Shown: positions 7,761 to 17,528, counted from the first letter of the stretch. The stretch: DNA of 40,590 nt from UBA5399 sp964592125 (GCA_964592125.1 CAZQBV010000013.1:1-40590), one strand, 5' to 3'. The notes: generated from the letters alone by a model not told the origin. A program made the numbers and translations.

Positions 7761-10700
7761 TTAAGTTGCTGGCACATAGTTTTCCTTTTTTTGATGCAGT
7801 GTCCATATCGAACAGATAATCTGGCTTGCCAAGAGTATGGCAAACAGCACTGTCCATTGGTCTATTATTACCATTTTACTGCTTATGTTTTGAGTAAATA
7901 CGAATGCACACAGGCACACAACCGCCAGAAGCATGGTACAGATCAATCCCATCTTAGAATAGGCACGCATCGCAGGACTATCTATATACATATTGTTGAT
8001 ATCGGCTTTGTACTTTTTGTTCCGCATTATAGCTGTTAGGCCTATCATAACAGCCAAGATGCAGCCAGATATCATAAAGACTAGGTTTAAAAGTGCCCAT
8101 ACATTTCCAGCACTGTTACCAAACAGAGGAATTTCTTGATCTCCTATTTTAATGGTTGGACTCGCAGAGGGTTGAGTTTGCGCGCCATTGCCGGTGCCGG
8201 TATTTTGATCATTGGCAACTGCTCCCGCAGCAGCAGTGTTGTTGTTTTCATTATTCCCGTCTGTAGGCGTTGTATTTGGGTCTGCGGTTGGGCTAACATC
8301 AGGCGATACAGATGGGTCTGCAGACGGCATTGTAGATGGGTTTGCCGTAGGCGTAGCAGATGGCGTTGTAGATGGATTCGCCGTGGGTCTTGCTGTGGGT
8401 CTTGCCGTGGGCGCAGCCGTTGGATTTGTGGTGGGGGCAGCCGTTGGATTGGTGGTAGGCGCAACCGTTTGTTTCCATTGTGCATACAGCGTCACATGAT
8501 CTGCAGGCATAGTATTGGTATCAAAATTCCAATTGTATCCACTGCCATCTGCCGCAGTATTCCATGCAGTAAAGGTATAGCCATCTCTTTGCGGAAGGGC
8601 TACCACTGTTGCTTTTTCACCTAGGTGCAACGATTGCACTTGGGGTACAGTTCCATAACCGCCGTTTAATAGGAATGTTAGTTGATAGAACTCTTCTGTC
8701 CACACGGCATATACGGTTGTATTGCCACGAACTGTAGTGTTGGCGCCAAAGCTGCTTCCGCTTCCATTTTTATGCGTATTCCATCCGCCAAACGAATAGC
8801 CGATTCTTTTAGGTTCTGTGGGCAAAGTTCCCACGGTTGTAGCGGGTGCTACCACTTGTTTTGTGGCTGGGTTTGCCGCTACAGTTGCGCCATTGCCATC
8901 AAAAGTAACAGTATAGGTGTAGGCAGGTGCTTGCGCAGTCCAGTGCGCATGTANNNNNNNNNNNNNNNNNNNNNNNNNNNNNNNNNNNNNNNNNNNNNNN
9001 NNNNNNNNNNNNNNNNNNNNNNNNNNNNNNNNNNNNNNNNNNNNNNNNNNNNNCGGTTGTAGCGGGTGCTACCACTTGTTTTGTGGCTGGGTTTGCCGCT
9101 ACAGTTGCACCGTTGCCGTCAAAAGTAACAGTATAGGTGTAGGCGGGTGCAATTGCCTGCCATTTGGCATACAAATCCATTCCTTTTGTACTGGTTGTGG
9201 TCATAGTCAACGGCTGGGTGCACGCTTCATCCATGTACCATCCATCAAAACTAAATCCCGCAGGATAATCCAGATTAGGCACTTCAAAAGGTGTATACCC
9301 CGATACCGAATTTGGTTTGGCTATGATTTCTCTCTCTGTCACCCAAGCTGTCACATCGGCCGGAGCAGTTCCAGCACCTGCAGGGTAATTGTAGTGATAT
9401 GTAATAGGCCATTGATATTGTGCATATAGCTTTACGGGATACTTTACCGGAGTATTAATAAAATCGAATGCGCCTTGCGCAGGCGAGGTGTCTGTAGCCC
9501 AATGGCGAAACCTAGCACTTATATTGCTTGCATCTGTTTTAGTAGGCACAATTGTTGTTTTGCTAAATCTCGTTCCATTTAGTGTGGGATAGTCTATCAT
9601 ATACTCTGTTGTGTCTTGAATTGCCGGGGAAGAACTTCCTCCGTTTAAGTCGTAAGTGATGTTTGTTGCCCATACGGCTGTTTGCGCTACACCACTTGCG
9701 GGCATTGTAAAGGTGTCTCCACTTTGATACAACTTGTCTTCAATGCCACCTCCTATGGGTGCCATCTTCCATCCTTTAAATATCAGATCCTGACCCTTAT
9801 ACTTTTGCGTCAAAGTTCCATTGGTGGCCAATACTTTCGCATTGGGATCATCAGCCACAAATCGAGAACTACGAACAGAGGGATAAGTAACAGAACTTAT
9901 CACATAGTCAGCACCTGTATCTACCCGCCCATTATTAATACTAATTACGTACAATCGGTCGTAGTTGGCGTAAAGTGTAAGTGGCCCTTCCACTATTGTG
10001 CTCTCATCAAATGGAGCTTCACCTACAGCATCCTTTGACCAAAACAGAAATTTCTTTGCATCAAGTTCGGTATAATTGGAAGCATAGTCGGTATCCTTTT
10101 TCAAAGATGTCAATTTGGCAGAAATATTGTTTAACTCGTCATTAAGAGGCATATTTGCAAATACCTCATGGCTTGTCTCTATCTGGGTTCCATAATTTTC
10201 AGTGATAAACTTAACTGTATAAGTAGCCGAGCGCGGAGCTCTTTTGGGCACTTCTTTTACAAATTCAGCTGCTAGGTTTAACGGTTTAGAAATGGAAATG
10301 GTTGCATCAAATGGTGCTTCTGTGCCTTCTATCATCCACCCAACAAATGAATATCCTGTTTTTTGCGGCTGTATAGGAAGTGTGCAGGTCATTCCATCCT
10401 CTACCTGTTGTGTCTGGTATGCTTTTCCGTCTACAAAAAAAGTCAATGTATGCTTCAGAACCGCTTTCGGTGCGGCGGCATCGTCAATTTCTACAGACTC
10501 CACAGATTCTGCAGATGCGCCAGATTCCACGGGTTCCGCAGGTTCTACGGATTCCACAGGTTCTATGGATGCAGCGGGTCCTTCCTGAGGCTCTTCTGGT
10601 ATTGGCTCAATGGTGTCGGTAGCAATTTGCGTTGCCTCTGGCTCCACTTGGCTTCCCATTTCCACTGGTTCATTGCCTAATGCAAAGGATGTAAAAGGAA

Positions 10701-10818
10701 GTGCCCCTAGTATCATAACGATAACTAGAATCCATCCAACCAACCTTTTTGTTGCCATCTTTTTTCGTTTTGCAAGTCTTTCACGCACCTTGCGACTGTT
10801 TATTTTGTTTGGTTCCAT
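7761..10818 (-). CDS. Second surface protein: InlB-like repeats, Pro/Thr stalk, three-helix anchor (interrupted by assembly gap)
   Basis: One gene split by 100 N at 8954-9053. The true start is ATG 10818, with GAGGAGG 9 bases upstream; an in-frame TTG at 10836 has no such site. The signal peptide (about 1-47) carries a long basic n-region. Then come an acidic VES/PAE-rich linker (to about 115) and about eight InlB/Flg_new-like repeats (GYSFVGW, YTFTAWN, LYAQW and similar), a Pro/Thr/Asn/Ser-rich stalk (DNA about 8250-8470), and a C-terminal module at 7764-8135: IPLFG, WALLNL in TM1, TM2, SSKMVIIDQWT, TM3. Coding on the low side of the gap (HWTAQAPAYTYTVTFDG) joins directly to the frame ending at 7761. 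The two sides are in register only if the real gap is a multiple of three. It lies 35 bases downstream of the sigma-factor gene, so it is probably co-transcribed and a likely target of that factor. Confidence 0.85.
8834..9150 (-). repeat. Near-identical 97-bp direct repeats flanking the gap
   Basis: Bases 8834-8930 and 9054-9150 agree at 93 of 97 positions. Both encode the same peptide stretch (TYTVTFDGNGATVAANPATK and what follows). The repeat unit is 120 bases plus the true gap length. Recent duplication or gene conversion within the InlB-like array is implied. Confidence 0.9.
8954..9053. other. Assembly gap of 100 N inside a surface-protein gene
   Basis: Exactly 100 N, a conventional size for a gap of unknown length. 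Nearly identical sequence flanks it (8834-8930 and 9054-9150), so it most likely arose from unresolved tandem InlB-like repeats. It is not a biological frameshift. Confidence 0.97.
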
Positions 10819-10853
10819 GTTCTCAATCCTCCTCAATATATCTGTTTAAATTT

Positions 10854-12581
10854 TTATTCATGTTGATTGTCAGGGCTCTCCTCAGAATCTATAATAAATG
10901 TCTTTTTTATTTCAGCGCTATTGCCTACATCGTTGGTAATAATAAAGCACAGCGTATAAGTACCATCTGCCCTCAATTCCTTCAGCGAAACAAGCTCGTT
11001 TGTTACTTGCAGCCCGCTGCCTGAATATAAAGTAGCCCCTGTTTCATCTTGAATTGTCCAGTTACCCAACAGGTAATTGTTTGGGCTTTGTATTTGAGCC
11101 ATACTTGGGTTAACCTGCACATAGCCACCATCTGCTCCGGTAAATAGTATCTCTCCATAGGGCAGGCTGGTATCTGTTATGTACAGTATTGCTGTGGCTT
11201 GAACGCCCGGCTTTACAAGAATGGATACACTGCCATTGGGGTTGTCGCCTGTTACTGTCAAGTTGTTTTGTAAGGGCATCTCCAATTCTATAATCATATT
11301 TTCATCTTGGAACAGTTCCAAAGACGAAAAGCTAAAATTTCCATTGGTATCTGTCTGCGATTGACCAAGCACTTGTTTGGATTCGTTAAGCAACAACAAG
11401 TTGATACCGCTTAGATCCCTTTCCGTTTGTTCCAATATCTGTCCTTGGCTGTTTTTTAGTTCCATTTTTCCACCAACCATTGTGGGCACAAGTGCATAGT
11501 TGTTTTGCTCTTCCACTGAATCTGTTGGAATGGGCGATGGTTTCGCAGCATTGTTTTCTTTCTCCACTTGCTGAACCGGCTCTGGGGTCTTCACATCTTC
11601 GGAAACAACTGGCAATTCTTCTTTTGTCTGAAATTCCCCTTCCCTTGCAAAAGATGATGCTTCCTGTTGGGGAGTTGCGTGTTGTACGTAATTGGAAGGG
11701 GGAACAGAAGCATTGATAGTGGGTTGCGTGATACTCAACACAGATGTTGTAGCCAAAACAGCGCCCACCGCCACACCTGCCGCCACCTTTGCCGCTAGTG
11801 CAAAACCGCTGGCTGTTCCTTTGGCAGCCAGTGCTGCTCCGGAAGCAGGCACAGCATGTGCGGCTAAGCCAACGCTTGTTGCCGCTGTTGGCAAAAGTTG
11901 TTTGTTTACTTCCAGAAAGTTTTGTATTGCCTCTGGTGAAAAAGCATTGTCCATCTTCATTTCCAATGCGCTGGATAAGATTGGCGCAGGAATCAGCATA
12001 TGCCGTTTTCCCAAAACCGAATCAAACTTTGCATTCAAATTTTTTCTAATATTCTTACGCGCACGCATCAAGCAATTCTCCACAGATTTTTGTGATTTTT
12101 GTATGATTGCGGAAATTTCTGCATAACTTAACCCTTCATAATAAAAATAAATGATTACCTCTTTGTAGATGGGCTTAAGGCAATCAATAGCACGCATCAA
12201 ATCCTCTGCTTGCTCGGCGTTCTCCAAATACTCGTGTGGTAACAGCTCTATTGTTGTTTCTTTCAAAGTATTTTCATACTTTTCTATGGGGCATTGCAGT
12301 TTTAGTATGGCTTTTTTTCTTCCCATTGTTGCACATTCATTTCTTATTATTTTATGTAGCCATATGTAGAATAGCTTGGGGTCTTTTAATCGGGAGATAT
12401 TTGAGTGTATTTTTAACAATACTTCCTGTGCTACATCTTCACCGTCTTCCTTATTACCCATAAGGCTGGATGCAGTAAATAAGACACTCTTTGCTATACC
12501 GCAACAAAGCATCTCAAAAGCCATGGCATTACCGACGATGGCATCTTTGATAATGTCAATATTTACCTTTTTGCTTTCCAT
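10854..12581 (-). CDS. ECF-type RNA polymerase sigma factor fused to a transmembrane helix and extracytoplasmic domain
   Basis: 575 residues, about three times the usual ECF length. Sigma region 2 is at about 15-85 (EDVAQEVLLKIHSNISRL, WLHKIIRNE) and region 4 at about 128-182 (LSYAEISAIIQKSQKSVENC, the -35-binding helix-turn-helix). Then come an Ala-rich stretch and a single helix (about 258-284, AAKVAAGVAVGAVLATTSVL). The rest is a Pro/Glu/Lys linker (about 285-365), a carboxypeptidase-regulatory-like beta domain (TDTNGNFSFSSLELF, about 370-460) and a final Ig-like segment (YTLCFIITNDVGNSAEIKKTF). The start has GGGGAG 5 bases upstream. No anti-sigma gene is adjacent, so the fused domain may sense the envelope and control sigma availability. 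Immediately downstream is a surface-protein gene. What is seen: the fusion. What is inferred: membrane tethering and regulation of surface proteins. Confidence 0.88.
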   Translation of the reverse strand: MESKKVNIDIIKDAIVGNAMAFEMLCCGIAKSVLFTASSLMGNKEDGEDVAQEVLLKIHSNISRLKDPKLFYIWLHKIIRNECATMGRKKAILKLQCPIEKYENTLKETTIELLPHEYLENAEQAEDLMRAIDCLKPIYKEVIIYFYYEGLSYAEISAIIQKSQKSVENCLMRARKNIRKNLNAKFDSVLGKRHMLIPAPILSSALEMKMDNAFSPEAIQNFLEVNKQLLPTAATSVGLAAHAVPASGAALAAKGTASGFALAAKVAAGVAVGAVLATTSVLSITQPTINASVPPSNYVQHATPQQEASSFAREGEFQTKEELPVVSEDVKTPEPVQQVEKENNAAKPSPIPTDSVEEQNNYALVPTMVGGKMELKNSQGQILEQTERDLSGINLLLLNESKQVLGQSQTDTNGNFSFSSLELFQDENMIIELEMPLQNNLTVTGDNPNGSVSILVKPGVQATAILYITDTSLPYGEILFTGADGGYVQVNPSMAQIQSPNNYLLGNWTIQDETGATLYSGSGLQVTNELVSLKELRADGTYTLCFIITNDVGNSAEIKKTFIIDSEESPDNQHE

Positions 12582-12811
12582 CTAACTCCCCAGCTAATTA
12601 CGAGCAAACTCGATCAATTTTACTCCTTATACTATAAGACGCACTGAAACAAGAAATCCCTCACTTTTTTTATTAAATTTAACATATGTCTATAAAAATA
12701 ACATTATTTTCACATGTCCAGTCGCTTTCTTTTGGGCAGCCACAGTGCTTTTTTTGTTGCTTTTAATGCTATAATTGCGTCAAAAACGCAGAAACTCCCA
12801 TCGCTTTTGGA
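12582..12811. other. AT-rich divergent intergenic region, no gene
   Basis: This lies between the sigma-factor gene (minus) and the DUF5661 gene (plus). For the sigma gene I see only weak candidates on the minus strand. One is a TTGTTT/TATAAG pair with a short 15-base spacer. The other is a CGTC string near 12638 that could be an ECF -10 but has no convincing -35. I see no RNA gene or small ORF with a ribosome binding site. Confidence 0.4.
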
Positions 12812-12840
12812 TTGACATGCACACCTCTATGTAATACAAT
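12812..12840 (+). promoter_or_regulatory. Strong predicted sigma-A promoter of the DUF5661 gene
   Basis: A consensus TTGACA (12812-12817), a 17-base spacer and TACAAT (12835-12840). The leader to the ATG at 12899 is about 50 bases and carries GGAAGGA. Confidence 0.75.
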
Positions 12841-12898
12841 CCAAATTAGAAACAAACTTGTTTGTTTAACAGATATTTTGGAAGGATGTGAATAAAGT

Positions 12899-13198
12899 AT
12901 GGAATTCAATTTAGAACAAGCTCATGATCTGGCAAAAGCGCTGGGTATTGATTTTGCAAAGGTAGGATTTTCTCCCGAGGAATTTTTGGACGGGCTTCAT
13001 GTAGAGCTGGAGCACGGCCGTGTGGATATGCATACCAATGTAACGGATGACGACCCGCTTACAACGGCAAAAATTGTAATGGCACACTTGAACGAGAACC
13101 ATATGTATTATGATAAAAACATTGGTTTGGATGCGTGGGAGCATGCCCTGGATCAAGTAAAGGGAGATACCAAAAACTTAAAAATTGTCATAGAGTAA
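12899..13198 (+). CDS. DUF5661 family protein
   Basis: 99 residues, soluble, no signal peptide. The stretch GLHVELEHGRVDMHTNV followed by DDPLTTAKIVMAHLNE is typical of the DUF5661 family, small proteins of unknown function in many bacteria. The length is normal for the family. GGAAGGA precedes the ATG by about 12 bases, a little long. The gene is a single-gene unit with its own near-consensus promoter and terminator, which suggests fairly high constitutive expression. I cannot say what it does. Confidence 0.8.
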   Translation: MEFNLEQAHDLAKALGIDFAKVGFSPEEFLDGLHVELEHGRVDMHTNVTDDDPLTTAKIVMAHLNENHMYYDKNIGLDAWEHALDQVKGDTKNLKIVIE

Positions 13199-13237
13199 AC
13201 AGCAAATTCTTTGGTTGTTTATGGTCAATCAAAACAG

Positions 13238-13274
13238 ACACCTGCGTTTCCGCCTGGGAAGCGCGGGTGTTTTT
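13238..13274 (+). terminator. Intrinsic terminator after the DUF5661 gene
   Basis: ACACCTGCGTTTCC pairs with GGGAAGCGCGGGTGT (two or three G-U pairs or mismatches, GCCT loop). TTTTT follows on the plus strand. Confidence 0.75.
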
Positions 13275-13364
13275 ATGCTTGGCTATCTTTATGATAACCG
13301 CCACTTTGCGCATCGGACGAATCAAAAAACAATACTTATTTTTAATTGATATCGGAATAATTCC

Positions 13365-13399
13365 AGATAGAAAAGACTGCAAAAGCAGCTTTTCTATCT
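13365..13399 (+). promoter_or_regulatory. Near-perfect hairpin upstream of the YdeI-like gene
   Basis: AGATAGAAAAG-A-CTGC pairs with GCAGCTTTTCTATCT around an AAAA loop: 15 pairs with one bulged A. No U-run follows. It lies 69 bases before the start codon at 13468, so it may be a 5'-leader structure or an extended operator rather than a terminator. Confidence 0.5.
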
Positions 13400-13467
13400 A
13401 CACATCAAATGATAAAATAAATAGTGACACTATAGCAATAAAAATACAAAGTGGATGGTGACCAATT

Positions 13468-14028
13468 ATGGCAGAGCATTTACAATTTGCTTCACGAGTT
13501 GAATTTAGGAATTGGCTGAAAGAGAATTGCACATCCAGCAGTGGTGTTTGGCTCGTATTTGGGAAACTGGGTGGCCCCAGCACAGTGAAGGCAACTGAGG
13601 CGTTGGAAGAAGCACTTTGTTTTGGTTGGATTGATGGCCAAATGCAGCGTGTAGACGATACCACATATATCAAATATTTCTCTGTCCGCAGGAAGAGCAG
13701 CAAGTGGTCGGATAAAAATAAAGCAATCGTAGAGAAGCTTGAACAGCAGGGCATAATGACCGATTATGGCAGAGCAAAAATTGAGGAAGCCAAAAGCAAT
13801 GGCCAGTGGGAGGCCAAAAAAACCGAGGTGGTTACAGAGGAACGAATCCATTATCTATCGGAACTGCTTAAAACACACGAACCAGCCCATACAAATTTCT
13901 TGGCAATGTCTCCCTCCGTAAAAAAAACATATACTAAGGCGTATTTTAGTGCCAAAACAGACTCTGGCCGCGTCAGTCGCTTGTCTTGGATGGTTGAACG
14001 ACTGAATCAAAACTTAAAGCCCATGTAG
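13468..14028 (+). CDS. YdeI/OmpD-associated family protein
   Basis: 186 residues, cytoplasmic. The N-terminal half has the family hallmarks FRNWLKEN, SSGVWLVFGK, ALEEALCFGWIDG and the basic RRKSSKWSDKN. The C-terminal half has FLAMSPSVKKTYTKAYFSAKT and the terminal helical RVSRLSWMVERL. These match the YdeI/OmpD-associated family, proposed in enterobacteria to affect resistance to cationic peptides; the biochemical activity is not established. The length is normal. The start follows a weak GGATGGTGA site. It is converging on the ABC permease gene and looks monocistronic. Confidence 0.82.
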   Translation: MAEHLQFASRVEFRNWLKENCTSSSGVWLVFGKLGGPSTVKATEALEEALCFGWIDGQMQRVDDTTYIKYFSVRRKSSKWSDKNKAIVEKLEQQGIMTDYGRAKIEEAKSNGQWEAKKTEVVTEERIHYLSELLKTHEPAHTNFLAMSPSVKKTYTKAYFSAKTDSGRVSRLSWMVERLNQNLKPM

Positions 14029-14111
14029 CTATTTTCGGAATGCATCCCGCAATATGCACGTATATGGAATTTCTTTGCATCATCATGTGACAGCATTCCA
14101 GAAACAATGTT

Positions 14112-17100
14112 CTATTCCGCGCTCTTCAAAGACTCCACCATGCTAATTTTTTTCAACCGGAAGGACATAATAAAATTCACCACAAAAGCAAAGCCAAAGG
14201 TAAGCGCCACCGCATACAGGTAGCTTTGCAGCAATATGCTGCGCTCAAACATCACCATATCCACCTCTGCCGTGGTAATTACAAACTGGTGCAGGAAAAT
14301 GCCACCCACCAAGCCGCACACAATGCCAATGGCGGTAAGCAGAATATTTTCGCGGTATACATAAGCCGACACTTCCTTGTTGTAAAAGCCCAGCACCTTT
14401 ATGGTGGCCAGCTCGCGCATGCGCTCTGTTATGTTAATGTTCACCAAATTGTACAGCACAATAAACGCCAACAGGTTTGCACAAAGTATCAGCATCCACA
14501 CCACAGAATCCAAACTACCCATAATATCGCCAAAATCTCGGGATATTTTGGTGGTAAACGCTACCGATTCCACACCCGAAACATCCAGCAGCTTTGTGGA
14601 AAGGTCTGCTTCTTCCGTTTCGGAAAGCAAAGGTTTTCCCGTGCCCGGCGCCGCGGCATGCACATTGAAAAATATTTCCTTGTATTCCGGCTGCCCAAAT
14701 GCCGCCGCATAGTCTTCCGGCGCTATATATACATAGTTATAAATATAGTTTTCCGTAATGCCGCCTACAGTCAATTCTGTTTGATCTGTATCGCCCTTCA
14801 CCAGTGTGAAGCGATCGCCCGGCTGTAGATGCAGCGTTGTTGCCAGTTTTTCCGTTACCACCACCTTGCCCGGCTGCGGGAAGGCAACCGGCTGTCCGGT
14901 TTCGCGCGTGTTGAAGCGAATAAAGTGGTTCAACTGCTGTGCGTCCTCCGGCACAATCAAGTATCCTTCCACCGTATCGCCTGCTTTTTTCGCAGTGATG
15001 GGTGGTTGCTCTACATAAATAAATTCATCTGTCAGTTTGTTCAGCATACTGTTGATTTCGTCATCCGCCTGTGCGCTGCCCGCATTCTCTATTGTCATCA
15101 TGGCGTCGTAATGGTGTATGCTGGAAAACTGGTGCGACACAATGCCCGCAATGGAATCTCTCAGCCCAAAGCCGGTAAGCATCAGTGCGCTGCAACCAGC
15201 TATGCCAATGATTGTCATAAAGAAGCGTTTTTTATAACGGAATAAGTTACGTACTGTCACCTTGGAGGTAAATTTCATACGCTTCCAAATGGCGGGGATG
15301 CGCTCTAAGAACACTCGCCTGCCTGCGGGGGGCGCCTTGGGGCGTATCAGCTGTGCTGGTACCGCTTGCAGTTCGTTGATACATGCAGCCAATGCCGCCA
15401 GCACAGTGCTGGCCACCGCCGCGCCAGAGGCCAGCAGCGCCAAATCCCAGTGAAAGCCAATGCGTATGGGCGGCAATGTATACAGTATGCCATAGGCATG
15501 GAAAACAGCCGTGGGGAATACCCAAAAACCCACCAGCAGCCCCACAACACTTCCCAGCAGGCTGGCAACCAAAGCATACACAATGTATTTGGAAGCCACC
15601 GCTGCCTTGCTATAGCCCAACGCCTTCAAAACGCCTATTTGCGTGCGCTGTTCCTCCACCATGCGTGTCATTGTGGTAAGGCACACCAGTGCCGCCACCA
15701 AAAAAAAGAATATTGGGAACACCGTGGAAATGGCAGCAATCCTATCCGCATCCGAGCCATAGCCCACATAGCCGGGGTTGGTATTTCTGTCCAGCACATA
15801 CCATTCCGTAGGTTTCAGGTCGGCCAGCTTCTGCCGGGCGTCCTGCAGCTTCGCATTGCCATCGTCAATTTTCTTTTGCCCATCCGCCAGCTCTTTTTGT
15901 GCATCATCCAGCTTCAATTGCGCATCATCCAGCTTTGCTTGCGCGCTGGCTATCTCTTCCTCTGCCTCTGCTTCTTTTTCCGCATAGGTTTCCTTGCCCT
16001 TTGCCAAATCCTGCTTGGCCTGCGCCAGCTGCGCTTTGCCCAAACGAAGCTTTGCCCAGCCCTCGTCCAACGTGGCTCTGGCCTGCGCCAGTTGTTCACC
16101 GCCCTGCGCCTTCGCCGCGTCCAGAGTGGCTTGTGCCGCATCTATCTGCGCCTGTGCCGCGCCAATTTGCTGCGCTGCGGCGGCCAGTTCGTTTTGTTTG
16201 GTATCCAGCTCTGGCTTTATTTTATCGGCCTGCGCCTGCAATGCTGCCGCTTGCTCCAGCATGCCCGCCTGCGTTAGCTGCTCTATTTGCACCAGCAAAT
16301 CGCTATACTGCTGCTGCGCCGTTGCCAGTTCTTTTGCCGCCTTTTCATAGGCTTCCTTTTGGGGTGCCAGCGCAGCTATTGCCGCATCTATCTCGGCCTG
16401 CCCCGTGGCAATTTTATCCTCATATTCCTTTTGACTGCTGGCATAGTCCGCTTCGCCATTGTTCAGCTTTGCTTCGTTTGCGGCTATTTCGTTTCCGGCA
16501 GTTTCAATTTTGCTTTCGCCATCTGCAATTTCCTGCCGCGCATCCGCCAGCTTTTGCTCTGCCTCCGCCTTGCCATCCGCAAATTTTTTCTGCGCATCTG
16601 CAAATTCCTGCTGTGCAGTTGCAAATTCTTTTTTACCATCCGCCAGCTTCTGCTTGGCATCATTCAGCTCTGCCTGTGCATCCGCAATCTTTTCGTTGCC
16701 CTCCTGCTGCACCTGCTGGTAGCGCAACGCAGCGCGTTCATCCGCAAAGGGTTGCAGCGCATCCATATATGACGCAATCAAATCCTTGTATGCATCGGAA
16801 TAGCTGGGCAATGCCGCCGCGCCATCAACCGTGGCAAACAATTCCAAGTAATACTCCGAAGCAAAATCCTGCTGCGGCACAATGATATAGGCAGATATTT
16901 TTCCATTGCCAATGCTGGTATTGCCGCGTTGAAAGGAAATATAGTAGGGGGAATTGACCATGCCCACCACTTTAAATTGCTTTGTGCCAAATAAATCCTG
17001 CGTACTTTGCTCATTGTCGGCAGAAATGGTGATGGTATCGCCAATGTTTGCAGCAGCAGCCATTGTGGAGGCATGGGCATCCAGCAAACATTCGCCGCTT

Positions 17101-17501
17101 TGCTGCGGCCATCTGCCCTCCACCAGCACTGGCCTGTTCATATTGCGCGGGTCATCCGCCGACAGGGAAATATCCATTGCATGCACCTTGGCCACGCGGG
17201 TAACGCCCGCCATATCCACCAATGCATCTGTGCTATAGGTAGGCTGTACCGCCTGTATGCCCGGCTGCTCTTTTAAAGCGGCAACATCGTCTTCTGTAAA
17301 GCCCATGGTGGAAAGCAAGCGAATGTCCATCATGTTATTTTCTTTATAGTAGACATCCGCAGTGTCTTTCATATCTGGCGTGGTGCCCCGAAGGCCAGCA
17401 AAAAAACCCACACCCAGCGCCACAATTGCAAAAATGGCAATAAAACGACCCAGTGTAGATTTTATTTCTAAAAAGAGTTCTCGTATCAATACGGATTTCA
17501 T
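14112..17501 (-). CDS. FtsX/MacB-type ABC transporter permease with long extracellular coiled coil
   Basis: 1129 residues. TM1 is at about 18-38. A MacB-like extracytoplasmic segment (about 40-250) follows, then a long charged coiled coil (about 255-565) made of Ala/Gln/Lys/Asp heptads such as AQAELNDAKQKLADGKKEF. Next come a first FtsX core (three TMs, about 590-725), another TM near 770, a second external domain (about 790-960) and a last FtsX core of three TMs ending in the basic SFRLKKISM. This is the duplicated-core layout of non-secretory, mechanotransmission-type ABC systems; the large coiled coil would project from the cell. GAGG lies 9 bases before the ATG. It follows the ATPase gene by 27 bases and must work with it. 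The substrate is unknown; lipid or peptide extrusion and cell-wall enzyme control are all possible. Confidence 0.88.
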   Translation of the reverse strand: MKSVLIRELFLEIKSTLGRFIAIFAIVALGVGFFAGLRGTTPDMKDTADVYYKENNMMDIRLLSTMGFTEDDVAALKEQPGIQAVQPTYSTDALVDMAGVTRVAKVHAMDISLSADDPRNMNRPVLVEGRWPQQSGECLLDAHASTMAAAANIGDTITISADNEQSTQDLFGTKQFKVVGMVNSPYYISFQRGNTSIGNGKISAYIIVPQQDFASEYYLELFATVDGAAALPSYSDAYKDLIASYMDALQPFADERAALRYQQVQQEGNEKIADAQAELNDAKQKLADGKKEFATAQQEFADAQKKFADGKAEAEQKLADARQEIADGESKIETAGNEIAANEAKLNNGEADYASSQKEYEDKIATGQAEIDAAIAALAPQKEAYEKAAKELATAQQQYSDLLVQIEQLTQAGMLEQAAALQAQADKIKPELDTKQNELAAAAQQIGAAQAQIDAAQATLDAAKAQGGEQLAQARATLDEGWAKLRLGKAQLAQAKQDLAKGKETYAEKEAEAEEEIASAQAKLDDAQLKLDDAQKELADGQKKIDDGNAKLQDARQKLADLKPTEWYVLDRNTNPGYVGYGSDADRIAAISTVFPIFFFLVAALVCLTTMTRMVEEQRTQIGVLKALGYSKAAVASKYIVYALVASLLGSVVGLLVGFWVFPTAVFHAYGILYTLPPIRIGFHWDLALLASGAAVASTVLAALAACINELQAVPAQLIRPKAPPAGRRVFLERIPAIWKRMKFTSKVTVRNLFRYKKRFFMTIIGIAGCSALMLTGFGLRDSIAGIVSHQFSSIHHYDAMMTIENAGSAQADDEINSMLNKLTDEFIYVEQPPITAKKAGDTVEGYLIVPEDAQQLNHFIRFNTRETGQPVAFPQPGKVVVTEKLATTLHLQPGDRFTLVKGDTDQTELTVGGITENYIYNYVYIAPEDYAAAFGQPEYKEIFFNVHAAAPGTGKPLLSETEEADLSTKLLDVSGVESVAFTTKISRDFGDIMGSLDSVVWMLILCANLLAFIVLYNLVNINITERMRELATIKVLGFYNKEVSAYVYRENILLTAIGIVCGLVGGIFLHQFVITTAEVDMVMFERSILLQSYLYAVALTFGFAFVVNFIMSFRLKKISMVESLKSAE

Positions 17502-17528
17502 GTTTGGATGCCTCTAATTAGTGGCCGC

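Noticed and set aside
7761..8855. Separate 364-residue gene starting MVAPATTV, next to a gene ending in TCALDCASTCLHL
   Set aside because: Both are artefacts of the 100-N gap. The frame reads through 8855 up to the gap, and the repeated flanks show a single gene from 10818 to 7761.
12600..12700. ECF-type autoregulatory promoter for the sigma gene (CGTC near 12638)
   Set aside because: No recognisable -35 such as GGAAC at the right distance; a single CGTC is not enough.
15366..16885. Several long plus-strand frames opposite the coiled coil of the FtsX permease
   Set aside because: They mirror the Ala/Gln/Lys-rich heptads of the real minus-strand gene (giving Cys/Pro/Ala-rich translations) and lack ribosome binding sites.
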